From positions 332,722 to 396,721 of the forward strand of contig OY282381.1 of NCBI GenBank assembly GCA_958295915.1: a DNA stretch of 64,000 bases, in the 5' to 3' direction. Source of the stretch: an uncultured Caldilineaceae bacterium. GTDB lineage: Bacteria; Chloroflexota; Anaerolineae; Caldilineales; Caldilineaceae. The position numbers were made by a program, and so were the translations under genes. Below the pieces are notes generated by a model. The model had not been told where the DNA came from. It ran no database searches and worked only from the letters and a program-made list of their open reading frames with translations. Positions 43,307-52,646 of the stretch are shown here, in pieces (the stretch's first letter is position 1; the number at the start of each line of letters is the position of its first letter).

Positions 43307-44005
43307 TCACCCCTGGAATTTGTACCCGACCCCGCGGACGGTCACGATTTGCCGGGGATTGGCCGGATCCCGTTCGATCTTCTGACGCAAATGGCGGATG
43401 TGGACATCCACTGTGCGATCGCTGTTCACGTCACTCTCGTAGCCCCAAATGGCCTCCAGCAAGCCGCTACGGCTGACCGGCACATTCACCCGTGCGGAAA
43501 GATAGCGCAGCAGACGGTATTCCGTCGGCGTCAGGTCGATTACCACCCCATCCCGGCGCACTTCCAGCCGTGTCAGGTCGATTTCCAGACCGTTAAAGCG
43601 TTGAATTTCGTCTTCGGCCTGGACGGCCAACTCGCCGTAGGCCCGACGCAACAACGCCCGAATCCGGGAAATCACCTCGCGCAGGCTGTAGGGTTTGACC
43701 ACGTAATCATCCGCGCCCAGCTCCAGCCCCAGGACTTTGTCCAACTCTTCATCTTTGGCGGTCAACATCAGAATTGGCTGGCGGTGGGCTTCGCCGCGCA
43801 AGGCCCGGCAGACGTCATAACCGCTGACATCCGGCAGACGCAGATCCAACGTAATCAGGTCGGGCTGCTCGCGGCGCATTAGATCCAACGCCTGCATCCC
43901 GGTCCTGGCCCAGTACACTTCAAATCCCTCCGCTTTCAGCGCGTACTCCAATCCTCTGGCGACGGCCTGTTCGTCCTCAACAATCAAAATCCGTTCCCGT
44001 TTCAT
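43307..44005 (-). CDS. OmpR/PhoB-family response regulator
   Basis: Regulator of 232 residues from the ATG at 44005, with GGGAGGA upstream. The receiver domain has acidic residues at 10-12, phosphoacceptor Asp54 (LITLDLRLPD) and the conserved Lys in LTAKDEEL. The C-terminal winged helix ends in TVRGVGYKFQG. It is the only response regulator near the kinase at 39948 and probably controls the PDZ gene that follows it. The start lies 25 nt after the stop of the glycosyltransferase gene. Confidence 0.93.
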   Translation of the reverse strand: MKRERILIVEDEQAVARGLEYALKAEGFEVYWARTGMQALDLMRREQPDLITLDLRLPDVSGYDVCRALRGEAHRQPILMLTAKDEELDKVLGLELGADDYVVKPYSLREVISRIRALLRRAYGELAVQAEDEIQRFNGLEIDLTRLEVRRDGVVIDLTPTEYRLLRYLSARVNVPVSRSGLLEAIWGYESDVNSDRTVDVHIRHLRQKIERDPANPRQIVTVRGVGYKFQG

Positions 44006-44030
44006 GATCCGTCCTCCCAGGCAAAAGAGT

Positions 44031-47000
44031 CTACTTCGCTGGCACAGGGATAGAGATTGCATCAGGCAGAGCCGATACGCCGTCGGTCACCCGCAGCCGC
44101 TGGCCACTGGCTATATCGTACAGTCCGACATAGATCTGCAACGGTTCTGCGGTCTCATCCGGCAAAATCAGCTGGTACGCATCGACCAGAAATTCCCCCG
44201 GCAGCCAGGTGCCAGAAGGCATTGGCACATCCTCGCTGTCAGGCAACCCAGCGTCCTCCCGGGCAAGAATTGCGTCGGCGCTGTTCACCAGATGCACGAA
44301 CACCTGATGGGGTGGCAGCAGGGGTTGCAGCGCCTCCCAATAAAAAGTGATGTCCACATTGCCTTCTCGCCGGCGGATGTCGTATCCCAGCAGTCGAACA
44401 TGAATGCCCAGTTGAATCGGCGGCGAGATCGACTGTTCAGGCTGAGGACGGCTAAAATTATGCGGCCGCTGAACCACTGCCAGGTGGGCAAAGGCTACCG
44501 ACGCGGACTTGTGCCCGCTTTCAGGATCGAGCAGGCCGGCTATAGGTCGATATCGCCCCGCCGGCAGATCTGCCGGCAGGAAAAAGCGCACAGGTAGCCG
44601 CACCAGCCCACCCCGCCGCCAACTGACGGTCGGATAATCAGGTAAAGGCCAACCTTCCCATCCGGCAAGCCCTGTGCCGTTGTCGTCCAGCAGACCGACG
44701 TAAAGCTGCACTGCCGGCAGGCTACTGCTCTCTGCCTGCACGAATAGATTGATCGCCAATTCCGTCCCCGCAAGTGTCGGCCGCTCCAGGTCGTACCCAG
44801 ACGCGCCTAAGAAGCGGATACCATCCCGGCTCTCCGGTTGCGCCAGAGGAAAGCGAATCGGCAGGCGAAGCGGCGGCAGAGGCTCCGCTGGCGGCTGCAG
44901 TTGCACCGTCCCTAAAACCGCCATGTCTCGATGGCTACCGACACCGACCACAACTGTATACTGGCCAGGAGGCACGCCGACAGGAAGCAGCAGCCCAACG
45001 ACGCCTCTTCTTTCGATGCCGTCAACTTCTCCCCACCCGTCCGTCCACTCGAAGTCCCGAATCGACCACAACCTCTCGTTCTCGTCCAACAAGCGCAAAG
45101 AGATGTTCAGGGGCAGCGCGCTGGCATCTTCGACGCGCCAGTGCAGGCGCACTGGCAGGATTTCATTGGCTGCGATGTACTGTGCGGGGCGAGGAGAACC
45201 CGAACCCTCTATCTGCGCGCTTTGGGGTAGAAGCTGCACAGGGCCAAAATCGGCTGCTTCTGCAGCCATGATTGCCGTACCGATGCCGAAAGCAGCCCAA
45301 CCGCTCAGACGGGTTGAACCGCTGTACCAGCGTTCTTCAAAATTCACGACATCGGCCCGATTGCGCAGATACGCCACGATCTGCCCCTCCAGAATGCCGC
45401 CCATAGACAGATGGGCCGGGAACCAGAGTTTCCCACGGGCCAATGCCATGTCCAATGCGGCTGCCACATCTGTATTCCACGCAGGGCTGGGACTCAATAC
45501 AGGTAGCGGACCGTGGATATCAGCCCGGCCCCAGGCCGGCGCGTAGGCCCGCCAGTAGCCAACCTGCCAGGGAAAGACGGCGAAAACCGTATCTGTATCA
45601 CTGCCCTGTTGCACCGTTTGATGGATGAGTGGCCGGTAGTCCTCCGTTGTGTAACGGGGCACGGTGTAGAAAGCCCACACGCCCGCGCCGGCGGCGAGCG
45701 GCAGAGCGGCCAGACCGATGGCGACGCCAAGATGAGGGACAAGGGCAAAGGAGTGGGATGCCTTGCTCCTGTCCCCCGATCTTCGACGCATCCAGGTAGG
45801 GAGGCTGCTCAAAAGGCTATCGAACGCCAGCGAGTTCAACAGTAGAAAGTAGGGCAGGACGAAAAGCAGCACCCGTTCACCGCCATGAGGGGAAAAGGGC
45901 ATCCACACATTGATGAGGAAGGTGACGACCGTCGGTACCAACAAACAGAAGACGGACAATCCAGCAGCGGATGGCTGCGATAGCTGTGCCCCTGCCGGAT
46001 CGTCCCCAGGCGCAGACCGACGCGCATCCCCTTCCGCCTGTAGGGGCAATTCGGCTTCGCGCCATGCGCGTACACCTGCGGGGCGCTCACCCTCACCTTG
46101 TGGTTGCCCAGCTGAGAAAGCCGTCCTCCGCCTCTGCAATGCAAAGGCCATCACACCTATGGCGAGCGCCAGCACAGTGCCGACCCGCTGTCCCCATCGC
46201 CCGAGCGATTCCTCTGCTTCCACATGACCGGCGCTGAACGCCAGCAGATGCCGCCACAGGTAGACGGGCAAACTGAGGGAACGGTCTGCGTCGGCCACAA
46301 CTTTCTGCGCTACATACGAGATCAGTTCCGGCACGGTGAACAATAGCCAGGGCAGGTAAGCCAGCCCTATTGCCAGGTTGGCAAGGAACAGCGTTCGCAA
46401 GCGGCCGGGCCGCCGACGGAAAACCCACAGCGCCCACAGCACGTGGCCCAGCGGCAAGAGCGCGCCGTAATATTCTGTATAGAGCAGAGCGATCGTCGAC
46501 AGCGCATACCCAATGCCGGCGACGCGCTGCTGGCGGACGGCGACACCGGGCGGATGGCGAGACGCCAGCATGCAGAGCTGCCAGGCGAATCCAGTGCTGA
46601 GCATGCCCAGCAGCATTGCCAGCCCGTACATGCGTACTTCCTGACTGTAGAAAAGATGCATCGGGTTGAGCAGCAGCAGCAGCGCGGTCAGCAACCAAAC
46701 CAGGCGGCGGCCAGGAAAGAGGCGCCGCGCCAACCACCAGATAGCCGGCGCGGCGAGGATGCCCACCAGCAGAGAGAAAGAACGCAAGACAACAGGTGAT
46801 GCATCACCGACCAGGAGCAGCCATCCCCGCAGTAGCCCGTAATAGAGAGGTGGGTGGATATCCTGCGCGGTGAGGCGCAGCATCTCTCCCACTGGCTCGG
46901 TGGCAAAATAGACGGAATAACCTTCATCCCACCATAGAGGCTGCCACGCCAGGCGCCAGCCGCGCGCCAAACCGGCCAGAGCCAGGAGAGTAAGCGCTGG

Positions 47001-47087
47001 CCAGAGCCGAACAAAGCCGCTTTCCACTTGTATTCGTAGAACGCTATCTCTGGACATCGAGCCGCGCGAACGTTCAGGATGGGGCAC
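44031..47087 (-). CDS. Polytopic glycosyltransferase of the GT39/ArnT-PMT type with large soluble C-terminal region
   Basis: Membrane glycosyltransferase of 1018 residues. The first outer loop has WWDEGYSVYFA with the catalytic-type Asp-Glu pair and DIHPPLYY, typical of lipid-linked sugar users. About twelve membrane segments reach residue 480; the remaining 540 residues are soluble beta-rich domains outside the membrane, with a repeated pattern (VRLLGYDI and IRFLGASGYDLE). Around residues 320-355 a polar stretch (QPQGEGERPAGVRAW...) between two helices is encoded by text resembling family D. The start at 47087 lacks a clear ribosome site, and the ATG at 47057 is possible. The acceptor, perhaps a protein or lipid, is unknown. 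Confidence 0.85.
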   Translation of the reverse strand: MPHPERSRGSMSRDSVLRIQVESGFVRLWPALTLLALAGLARGWRLAWQPLWWDEGYSVYFATEPVGEMLRLTAQDIHPPLYYGLLRGWLLLVGDASPVVLRSFSLLVGILAAPAIWWLARRLFPGRRLVWLLTALLLLLNPMHLFYSQEVRMYGLAMLLGMLSTGFAWQLCMLASRHPPGVAVRQQRVAGIGYALSTIALLYTEYYGALLPLGHVLWALWVFRRRPGRLRTLFLANLAIGLAYLPWLLFTVPELISYVAQKVVADADRSLSLPVYLWRHLLAFSAGHVEAEESLGRWGQRVGTVLALAIGVMAFALQRRRTAFSAGQPQGEGERPAGVRAWREAELPLQAEGDARRSAPGDDPAGAQLSQPSAAGLSVFCLLVPTVVTFLINVWMPFSPHGGERVLLFVLPYFLLLNSLAFDSLLSSLPTWMRRRSGDRSKASHSFALVPHLGVAIGLAALPLAAGAGVWAFYTVPRYTTEDYRPLIHQTVQQGSDTDTVFAVFPWQVGYWRAYAPAWGRADIHGPLPVLSPSPAWNTDVAAALDMALARGKLWFPAHLSMGGILEGQIVAYLRNRADVVNFEERWYSGSTRLSGWAAFGIGTAIMAAEAADFGPVQLLPQSAQIEGSGSPRPAQYIAANEILPVRLHWRVEDASALPLNISLRLLDENERLWSIRDFEWTDGWGEVDGIERRGVVGLLLPVGVPPGQYTVVVGVGSHRDMAVLGTVQLQPPAEPLPPLRLPIRFPLAQPESRDGIRFLGASGYDLERPTLAGTELAINLFVQAESSSLPAVQLYVGLLDDNGTGLAGWEGWPLPDYPTVSWRRGGLVRLPVRFFLPADLPAGRYRPIAGLLDPESGHKSASVAFAHLAVVQRPHNFSRPQPEQSISPPIQLGIHVRLLGYDIRRREGNVDITFYWEALQPLLPPHQVFVHLVNSADAILAREDAGLPDSEDVPMPSGTWLPGEFLVDAYQLILPDETAEPLQIYVGLYDIASGQRLRVTDGVSALPDAISIPVPAK
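46041..46112 (+). repeat. Family D-like text inside the glycosyltransferase gene
   Basis: CTGTAGGGGCAATTCGGC at the left and CACCTTGTGGTTGCCCAG at the right resemble the two ends of family D, with unrelated or diverged text between. It lies in frame in the minus-strand gene. Confidence 0.45.
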
Positions 47088-47215
47088 TGGGCAGCTGGCG
47101 GAGCCAAACGTTGCGGATGAACGTACGGAACAGACCCGGATTCTATAAAACCTCTACAAAAAAGCGATCACGATCCCTGTTGTCTGGCCTCTCACACACC
47201 CGTACCGCTCCGCCA

Positions 47216-47244
47216 CATAAAAAACCCGGCCGTATCCGGGCAGC
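47216..47244 (-). terminator. Terminator-like hairpin on the minus strand
   Basis: On the minus strand CCCGGATACGGCCGGG is followed by TTTTTTATG. No minus-strand gene ends immediately upstream of it, so it may block antisense transcription coming from the rplI side or attenuate transcription entering the glycosyltransferase gene. Confidence 0.5.
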
Positions 47245-47377
47245 GAAAGTGTAGCACAGATCGCAGGATTCGGCGAGAGTAGCGTGACTTTGGGGCACCT
47301 CCAAGTTATTTGGGAATCATATAAGGGCGAGTAGTTGGCGGGGGTGGAACCAGCTGCGCCCCCTATAGCCCCGAAAT

Positions 47378-47407
47378 TTGCCGCGCGCCCCGCTCCGGGT
47401 GTACAAT
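47378..47407 (+). promoter_or_regulatory. Putative promoter of rplI-gyrA
   Basis: TTGCCG, 18-bp spacer, TACAAT, located 56 nt before the rplI start. The hexamers are near consensus but the region is otherwise unremarkable. Confidence 0.5.
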
Positions 47408-47462
47408 AATTCTGTAGTCTATCGGTCAAATTCAAGCTACGTTACAGAGGAAAAACCAAACG

Positions 47463-48032
47463 ATGGCGCGCATGAAAGTTCTGTTGGTAGAAGATGTTCC
47501 CAGCCTGGGCCTTGCCGGCGAAGTCCACACAGTGGCCAGCGGCTATGCCCGCAACTATCTGATCCCGCGTAGAGAAGTGATTTTGGCAACCAAAGGCGCT
47601 CTGAAACAGGCGGCGGAAATTCGTCAGACAGCGATGCGCAAGCGGGCCCAGGAACGCTCCAACGCCGACGCCCAGGCGAACATCCTCAGCGGCCAGCAGT
47701 TGCTCTTTGCAGTGCGAGCAGGTGACAATGACCGTCTATATGGCTCGATAACCAGCTCCGACATCGCTGAACGCCTGGCGGAAAGCGTCAACTTCGAAGT
47801 CGATCGCCGGCGGCTCCTGTTGGATGCCTCCATCCGGGATTTGGGCCTGTATGACGTGACGATTCGGCTGATTCCGGAGGTGGAGGCTACGTTCTCTGTG
47901 GCTGTCGTACGGGAAGGTGAAACCTGGGCCGATGCCGAACAGAGGGAACGGGAGCGGGACATCGCGGCCCAGGCCGAAATCGAAGCGAAAGCCGCCGCCG
48001 AGCTGCAAGACGACGCCGCCGATGCAGAGTAG
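47463..48032 (+). CDS. rplI: 50S ribosomal protein bL9
   Basis: Large-subunit ribosomal protein of 189 residues; the usual length is about 150. The N-terminal rRNA-binding domain matches the family ([21 protein letters not shown] and [13 protein letters not shown]), the long connecting helix follows, and the C-terminal domain has [12 protein letters not shown]. The last 35 residues form an acidic Ala/Glu-rich helix beyond the standard end. AGAGGA lies upstream of the ATG. The gene is followed by gyrA with a 111-bp spacer that carries a family A repeat. Confidence 0.95.
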   Translation: MARMKVLLVEDVPSLGLAGEVHTVASGYARNYLIPRREVILATKGALKQAAEIRQTAMRKRAQERSNADAQANILSGQQLLFAVRAGDNDRLYGSITSSDIAERLAESVNFEVDRRRLLLDASIRDLGLYDVTIRLIPEVEATFSVAVVREGETWADAEQRERERDIAAQAEIEAKAAAELQDDAADAE

Positions 48033-48086
48033 CAGCCACGCTGACTGAAGCAGAGGGGAAACGGGCAGGGATTGAACCTTGTCCGC

Positions 48087-48129
48087 TCGCGCCCCACAAT
48101 GGCGCGCAAAACAACCTTGTGGTTGCCCA
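48087..48129 (+). repeat. Family A repeat, copy 6 (longest form)
   Basis: TCGCGCCCCACAATGGCGCG, CAAAACAACC, then TTGTGGTTGCCCA. The first 36 bp are identical to the copy inside lepB (52904-52939). It ends just before the GAAGGAG ribosome site of gyrA. Confidence 0.8.
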
Positions 48130-48143
48130 GAAGGAGAACATGA

Positions 48144-50771
48144 ATGAGCGAGCCAACTGACATCAACGGCGCAATCCCGCCGACCGATCATCTGGGCAAT
48201 CTGCCGGTCGATCTCCAGCCCCAGAGCGAGGCCAATGGTTTCTTTGCCCACAGCGTGGAGGAAGTTTCCATCGAAGATGAGATGCGGGCGGCCTTTCTCG
48301 ACTATGCGGTCAGCGTCATCGTCTCCCGCGCCCTGCCTGACGCTCGGGACGGTCTGAAACCAGTCCACCGGCGCATCCTCTATGCGATGCACGATATGGG
48401 GCTGCGCGCCAATACGTCCTACAAGAAATCGGCCCGCATCGTTGGCGAAGTGTTGGGCAAGTATCATCCCCACAACGATCAGGCGGTCTACGACGCGCTG
48501 GCGCGCATGGCCCAGGACTTCAGCCTGCGCTACCCACTGGTGGACGGGCAGGGCAATTTCGGCTCCATCGATGGGGATAGCCCGGCAGCCATGCGCTACA
48601 CCGAAGCCAGAATGGCCCAGCTGACAGAGATGCTGCTCCAGGATATCGAAATGGACACGGTGGACTGGGGGCCGAATTTCGACGATAGCCTGGAGGAGCC
48701 GCTGGTGCTGCCGGGCAAACTACCCAATATGCTGGTCAACGGCTCCAGCGGCATCGCCGTGGGCATGGCCACAAATATACCCCCCCACAATTTGCATGAA
48801 ATCTGTGATGCGGTCATTCACATCATCGACAACTGGGAGCGGCGGGAACAGGTCGGTCTCGACGAATTGATGGAGATGGTAAAAGGCCCGGATTTCCCTA
48901 CCGGCGGCGAGATCTTAGGGACAGAAGGGAGCCGCCAGGCCTTCGCTACCGGCCGAGGCCGGGTGCTGATGCGCGCCCGTACCCAGATCGAGGAGATGAA
49001 CAACGGCCGTTTCCGCATCGTTGTGACGGAAATCCCCTATCAGATCAATAAATCCACGCTGTTGGAGCGAATTGCCGCGTTGGCCCGCTCCGGCCGGCTG
49101 GACAGCATCAGCGACCTGCGGGATGAGAGCGATCGACGCGGGATGCGCATTGTCATCGAATTGAAACGAGGGGCATCGCCAAAAAAAGAGCAGAACCGCC
49201 TCTTCAAATATACGCCCTTGCAGACCACGTTCAGCGTCAATGCCCTGTCCTTAGTGAACGGCGAACCCGTGACGCTGGGATTGCGCAGGGCGCTTCTGAT
49301 CTACATCGAACACCGTTTTGCGGTTATCACCCGGCGCACAGAGTTCGATCTGAACAAACAGAGGGAGCGTGCCCACATTCTGGAGGGCTTGCGCCTCGCT
49401 CTTGAATTTCTGGACAAGGTGATCGAGACGATCCGCAACGCCGCCAGCGCAGATGAAGCCCGCGCCCAACTTGTGGAACGGTTTCGTCTCAGTCTGGTGC
49501 AGGCCCAAGCGATTCTCGATCTGCAGCTGCGTCGCCTGGCCGCGCTGGAACGGCAGAAAATCGAAGACGAATATCAGAATGTGATGACCCGCATCGCCTA
49601 TCTGGAAGACTTGCTGGCCAATCCCTCTAAAATTCGCAGCCTGATTCGGAACGACATTCTCGAGATCCAGGAGAAGTACGGTGACGACCGCCGCACATCG
49701 ATTGTGTTCCACGCCAGCGGCGACTTCAGCGATGAGGATCTGATCCCCCAGAAAAATGTGCTGATCAGTTTTAGCGCCAACGCCTATATCAAACGCACGC
49801 CGGCAGATACGTTCCGCGCGCAGGGCCGGGGCGGACGGGGCGTAAAAGGGATGACGACTCGCGGCGAGGACGAAGTGATGGACCTGCGCTTCGCCCGCAC
49901 GCTGGACCACATTCTATTCTTTACCAACAAGGGCCGGGTCTACAGCAGCCGGGTCTACGATCTGCCCGAAGGCGGCCGCACGGCAAAGGGTGTTCACATC
50001 GCCAATGTCCTTACCCTGCAACACAACGAAAGGGTCACGACGATGCTGACCCTGGAAAATTTCGAGCAAGCAGCGTATATAACGCTTCTTACCTGCAAAG
50101 GCCGCATCAAACGGGTAAAAACATCTGCATTGGCGAATGTACGCCCCAGCGGCGTCATCGCCATGAACCTGGATGACGACGATTCTTTGGAATGGGCACG
50201 ACTCACCAACGGGGATCAGGAGTTTATCATCGTCACCCGCGAGGGGAAGTCCCTGCGTTTTCACGAAACGCAAGTGCGCGCCATGGGACGCACAGCAGCC
50301 GGCGTATGGGCTATCCGCCTGCTGGGAGATGATATCGTCACCGGTTTCGACGTGGCGCGGCCCGGCGCGGATCTGCTGGTGCTGCACGAGTTGGGCTGCG
50401 GCAAACGGGTTTCTCTGGACGAGTACTCGCCGAAAGGACGATATACCCAGGGGGTGTGGACGACAGATCACGCCAAGCGAGCGGAAGTCGGCCCGATTGT
50501 CGCCGCCCAAGTGGTCGATGAGAAGGATCAGATTACCATCATCACTGGCAACGGTATTGTGCTACGCACCCCGGTCTCCGGCATCAGCCGCATAGGGCGC
50601 AGTACCCGAGGCGTGCGCATTGTCAATCTGTCCCCAGGAGATACTGTGGCTGCCCTGGCCGTGCTCAGACACGAAGACCTGGCCCGTAAAATTGAAGGCA
50701 CAGAAGAGAATGGATCTGGAGAGCCCGTGGCCGCTGCCGACAGCCCCTCTCCGATACCCGTAGACAGCTAA
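48144..50771 (+). CDS. gyrA: DNA gyrase subunit A
   Basis: Breakage-reunion subunit of DNA gyrase, 875 residues. The active-site Tyr152 is in [10 protein letters not shown], and the N-terminal extension of about 30 residues explains the shift from E. coli Tyr122. The beta-propeller C-terminal domain contains the GyrA-box-like [11 protein letters not shown], which distinguishes it from ParC. In the quinolone region the E. coli GDSAVYD reads NDQAVYD, so the Ser83 position is Gln. AAGGAG lies seven bases before the ATG. The partner gyrB is not in the window. Confidence 0.95.
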   Translation: MSEPTDINGAIPPTDHLGNLPVDLQPQSEANGFFAHSVEEVSIEDEMRAAFLDYAVSVIVSRALPDARDGLKPVHRRILYAMHDMGLRANTSYKKSARIVGEVLGKYHPHNDQAVYDALARMAQDFSLRYPLVDGQGNFGSIDGDSPAAMRYTEARMAQLTEMLLQDIEMDTVDWGPNFDDSLEEPLVLPGKLPNMLVNGSSGIAVGMATNIPPHNLHEICDAVIHIIDNWERREQVGLDELMEMVKGPDFPTGGEILGTEGSRQAFATGRGRVLMRARTQIEEMNNGRFRIVVTEIPYQINKSTLLERIAALARSGRLDSISDLRDESDRRGMRIVIELKRGASPKKEQNRLFKYTPLQTTFSVNALSLVNGEPVTLGLRRALLIYIEHRFAVITRRTEFDLNKQRERAHILEGLRLALEFLDKVIETIRNAASADEARAQLVERFRLSLVQAQAILDLQLRRLAALERQKIEDEYQNVMTRIAYLEDLLANPSKIRSLIRNDILEIQEKYGDDRRTSIVFHASGDFSDEDLIPQKNVLISFSANAYIKRTPADTFRAQGRGGRGVKGMTTRGEDEVMDLRFARTLDHILFFTNKGRVYSSRVYDLPEGGRTAKGVHIANVLTLQHNERVTTMLTLENFEQAAYITLLTCKGRIKRVKTSALANVRPSGVIAMNLDDDDSLEWARLTNGDQEFIIVTREGKSLRFHETQVRAMGRTAAGVWAIRLLGDDIVTGFDVARPGADLLVLHELGCGKRVSLDEYSPKGRYTQGVWTTDHAKRAEVGPIVAAQVVDEKDQITIITGNGIVLRTPVSGISRIGRSTRGVRIVNLSPGDTVAALAVLRHEDLARKIEGTEENGSGEPVAAADSPSPIPVDS

Positions 50772-50817
50772 ACGTCGGTACCGCCCAGGGGGCGTTTCTG
50801 ACTACCTCTGGCAGGAT

Positions 50818-50910
50818 GAATGCAACGCAAAGACGCAGAGACCGCCGCAGGGACGCAATGAGATTCCTGGTTTTCCCTTGCGTCTCCGCGTCCTGGCGAC
50901 ATTGCGTTCC
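50818..50910 (-). repeat. Family F repeat, copy 2
   Basis: On the minus strand it reads CAATGTCGCCAGGACGCGGAG, then AAAACCAGGAATCTCATTGCGTC and CTGCGTCTTTGCGTTGCA, close to copy 1 at 3686-3752. Confidence 0.75.
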
Positions 50911-50911
50911 T

Positions 50912-50978
50912 TGCGCCTCTTTCGAGCGGAGACGCGTTGCAACCCTGCGCCTCTTTCGAGCAGAGGCGCATTGCAACC
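50912..50978 (+). repeat. Two tandem hairpin units before the AlbA_2 gene
   Basis: Two 33-bp units at a 34-bp period. In the second, TGCGCCTCT pairs perfectly with AGAGGCGCA around TTCGAGC. They resemble family F in composition and could form adjacent RNA hairpins 65 nt upstream of the next start. Confidence 0.6.
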
Positions 50979-51042
50979 TGTTCAAAGCGGCTACACTGGA
51001 TTCGGCAAGCTGGTTACGCAATACGTAAAGGCACGCCATCCA

Positions 51043-52491
51043 ATGACAACCCTGCGCTCCCTTCTGCGCCAGGGGCCGGGTCCCCGGCTCGCATTTCTGC
51101 CCAGCCCCAACCCGGAGTCGATCGCTGAGACGCTCGTCGCCTTCGCCAATGGCGAAGGCGGCACTGTTGTGCTGGGCGTTGATCCCAACGGCGCCCTGGG
51201 CGATCCGCTGATGGACGAAGAGGCCACAGGCGCGCTGCGGGCGGCTTTGGCCTTGTGCTGCCCACCCATGCGCACGGAATGGCAGCAACAGGAGACGCAA
51301 GCCGGCTCGATTGTCCTATTGCGGGTAGAACGCAGCAGCGAGCTGCACATCCTCGCCGACGGCCGGGCGCTGGTTCGCCACAGGCGCGAAAATCGGCCGC
51401 TAAGCCCAGCCGAGCTGCAGATGTTGGTGGCCAACAAGTCGCTGGAGGAGTACGAAACCGCGGTGGTGACCGGCTCCGCCAGAGAGGATCTGGACGAGGA
51501 TGTCATCGATGAATATTTGGAGAAACGCCAGCAGCGCAATCCGCGCGGCGCCCTGCTGCCCAAAACAAAACTTCTGCAACAGATCGGCGCCATCACAGAG
51601 GACGGTGTACCGACAATCAGCGGAATGCTTCTTTTCGGCAAAGAACCGCAATTATTTCTGCCCCATAGCCGGGCCGTTTTCGTAAAATTCGCCGATAAAC
51701 AACTCGAACGCTCCTTCAGCCCTGACGAAAGGGACGTTTTCGACGCCAGCGCCGACCGGTCTGCAGAGATCTTGCCGCCAAGAGGAGCGGCAGGCGCCTT
51801 CGGCTATGGCCGCCGTGAGGAGATCACCGGCCCCCTGGCCCGCATCGTCGAGCGATGCTGGCGGGTCATCTGGGAAGAGATGGACAAGAAAGCGGTTGTA
51901 AAGGGATTGCAGCGGGAAGATCAGACGGAATATCCGCCTTTCGCCGTGCGTGAAGCGCTCGTCAACGCCGTCTGCCACCGGGATTATCGCTTGCGTGGGA
52001 GTAGTATCGAAATCCACATGCACGCCGACCGCATGGAAATTATCAGCCCCGGCGGCCTGCCAGCCTATATTACAATTGACAATATTGTCGAAGAGCATTA
52101 CAGCCGCAACCCGCGACTCGTCAATGGCCTGTACCAGTGGGGATACATCGAAGAGCTGGGCTTGGGCGTCGATCGCATGATCGAGGACATGGTGGCCGCC
52201 GGCCATCCGCCGCCGCTCTTCGATGCCAGAAGCCATCGATTTTCCGTGACATTGCAGAATCGCAAAGACCTGGACAAGATCATCCCCGAATGGGAGCAGC
52301 ATATGAACGCGCGCCAGCTCAAAGCTATGCAGTTTGTGCAAGCGCACGGGAGCATTACCAACCGGGCGTACAGACAGTTGTGCTCTCACGTTGGCGCCGA
52401 AACCCTACGCTTGGATCTGGTGGATCTGGTGAACAAAAAGCTGCTTCTGAAAATCGGCGACAAACGTGGCACTCGCTACATTCTCAAATAG
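51043..52491 (+). CDS. AlbA_2 (Schlafen-like) DNA-binding protein, RecG-like-regulator type
   Basis: Protein of 482 residues often labelled ATP-dependent DNA helicase because of remote similarity, but no helicase motifs are present. The N-terminal AlbA_2 domain has TLVAFANGEGGTVVLGVDPNG. The middle matches the ATPase_AAA_4-type C-terminal region with VREALVNAVCHRDYRLRG, IEIHMHADRMEIISPGGLP and NPRLVNGLYQWGYIEELGLG. A winged-helix-like C-terminus (GSITNRAYRQLC) follows. Such proteins are transcription regulators or stress factors. The start is the ATG at 51043, without a strong ribosome site; the frame upstream is only repeat DNA. Confidence 0.85.
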   Translation: MTTLRSLLRQGPGPRLAFLPSPNPESIAETLVAFANGEGGTVVLGVDPNGALGDPLMDEEATGALRAALALCCPPMRTEWQQQETQAGSIVLLRVERSSELHILADGRALVRHRRENRPLSPAELQMLVANKSLEEYETAVVTGSAREDLDEDVIDEYLEKRQQRNPRGALLPKTKLLQQIGAITEDGVPTISGMLLFGKEPQLFLPHSRAVFVKFADKQLERSFSPDERDVFDASADRSAEILPPRGAAGAFGYGRREEITGPLARIVERCWRVIWEEMDKKAVVKGLQREDQTEYPPFAVREALVNAVCHRDYRLRGSSIEIHMHADRMEIISPGGLPAYITIDNIVEEHYSRNPRLVNGLYQWGYIEELGLGVDRMIEDMVAAGHPPPLFDARSHRFSVTLQNRKDLDKIIPEWEQHMNARQLKAMQFVQAHGSITNRAYRQLCSHVGAETLRLDLVDLVNKKLLLKIGDKRGTRYILK

Positions 52492-52566
52492 CAGGGCAAT
52501 TTGGGTTATTTGGGTTATTTATTTGGGATAAATGGGGTGCAAGAATAGATAACTTCATGCCGTCGC

Positions 52567-52596
52567 TTGTTTCCCTTATATGTCAGATGGTATACT
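52567..52596 (+). promoter_or_regulatory. Promoter of the signal peptidase gene
   Basis: TTGTTT (52567-52572), 18-bp spacer, TATACT (52591-52596), about 50 nt before the lepB start. The spacer upstream of it carries a TTTGGGTTAT tandem motif. Confidence 0.55.
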
Positions 52597-52646
52597 CTAC
52601 TTGATCCGTTACAGATCGTCTACGCCACTACACTGGACCCAAACCA

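Larger units (their letters stand above)
47088..47462. other. 375-bp divergent intergenic region between glycosyltransferase and rplI genes
   Basis: Contains a minus-strand terminator-like hairpin (47216-47244) and the putative rplI promoter (47378-47407). No gene or structured RNA is evident. Confidence 0.5.

Noticed and set aside
47150..47260. Minus-strand text GGCGGAGCGGT resembling the start of a tRNA
   Set aside because: No T-arm consensus, acceptor pairing or anticodon arm could be built, and a hairpin with a U-run explains the conserved-looking part.
50912..50978. Two palindromic units reminiscent of CRISPR repeats
   Set aside because: Units are directly adjacent with no spacers, only two copies, and no cas genes are nearby.
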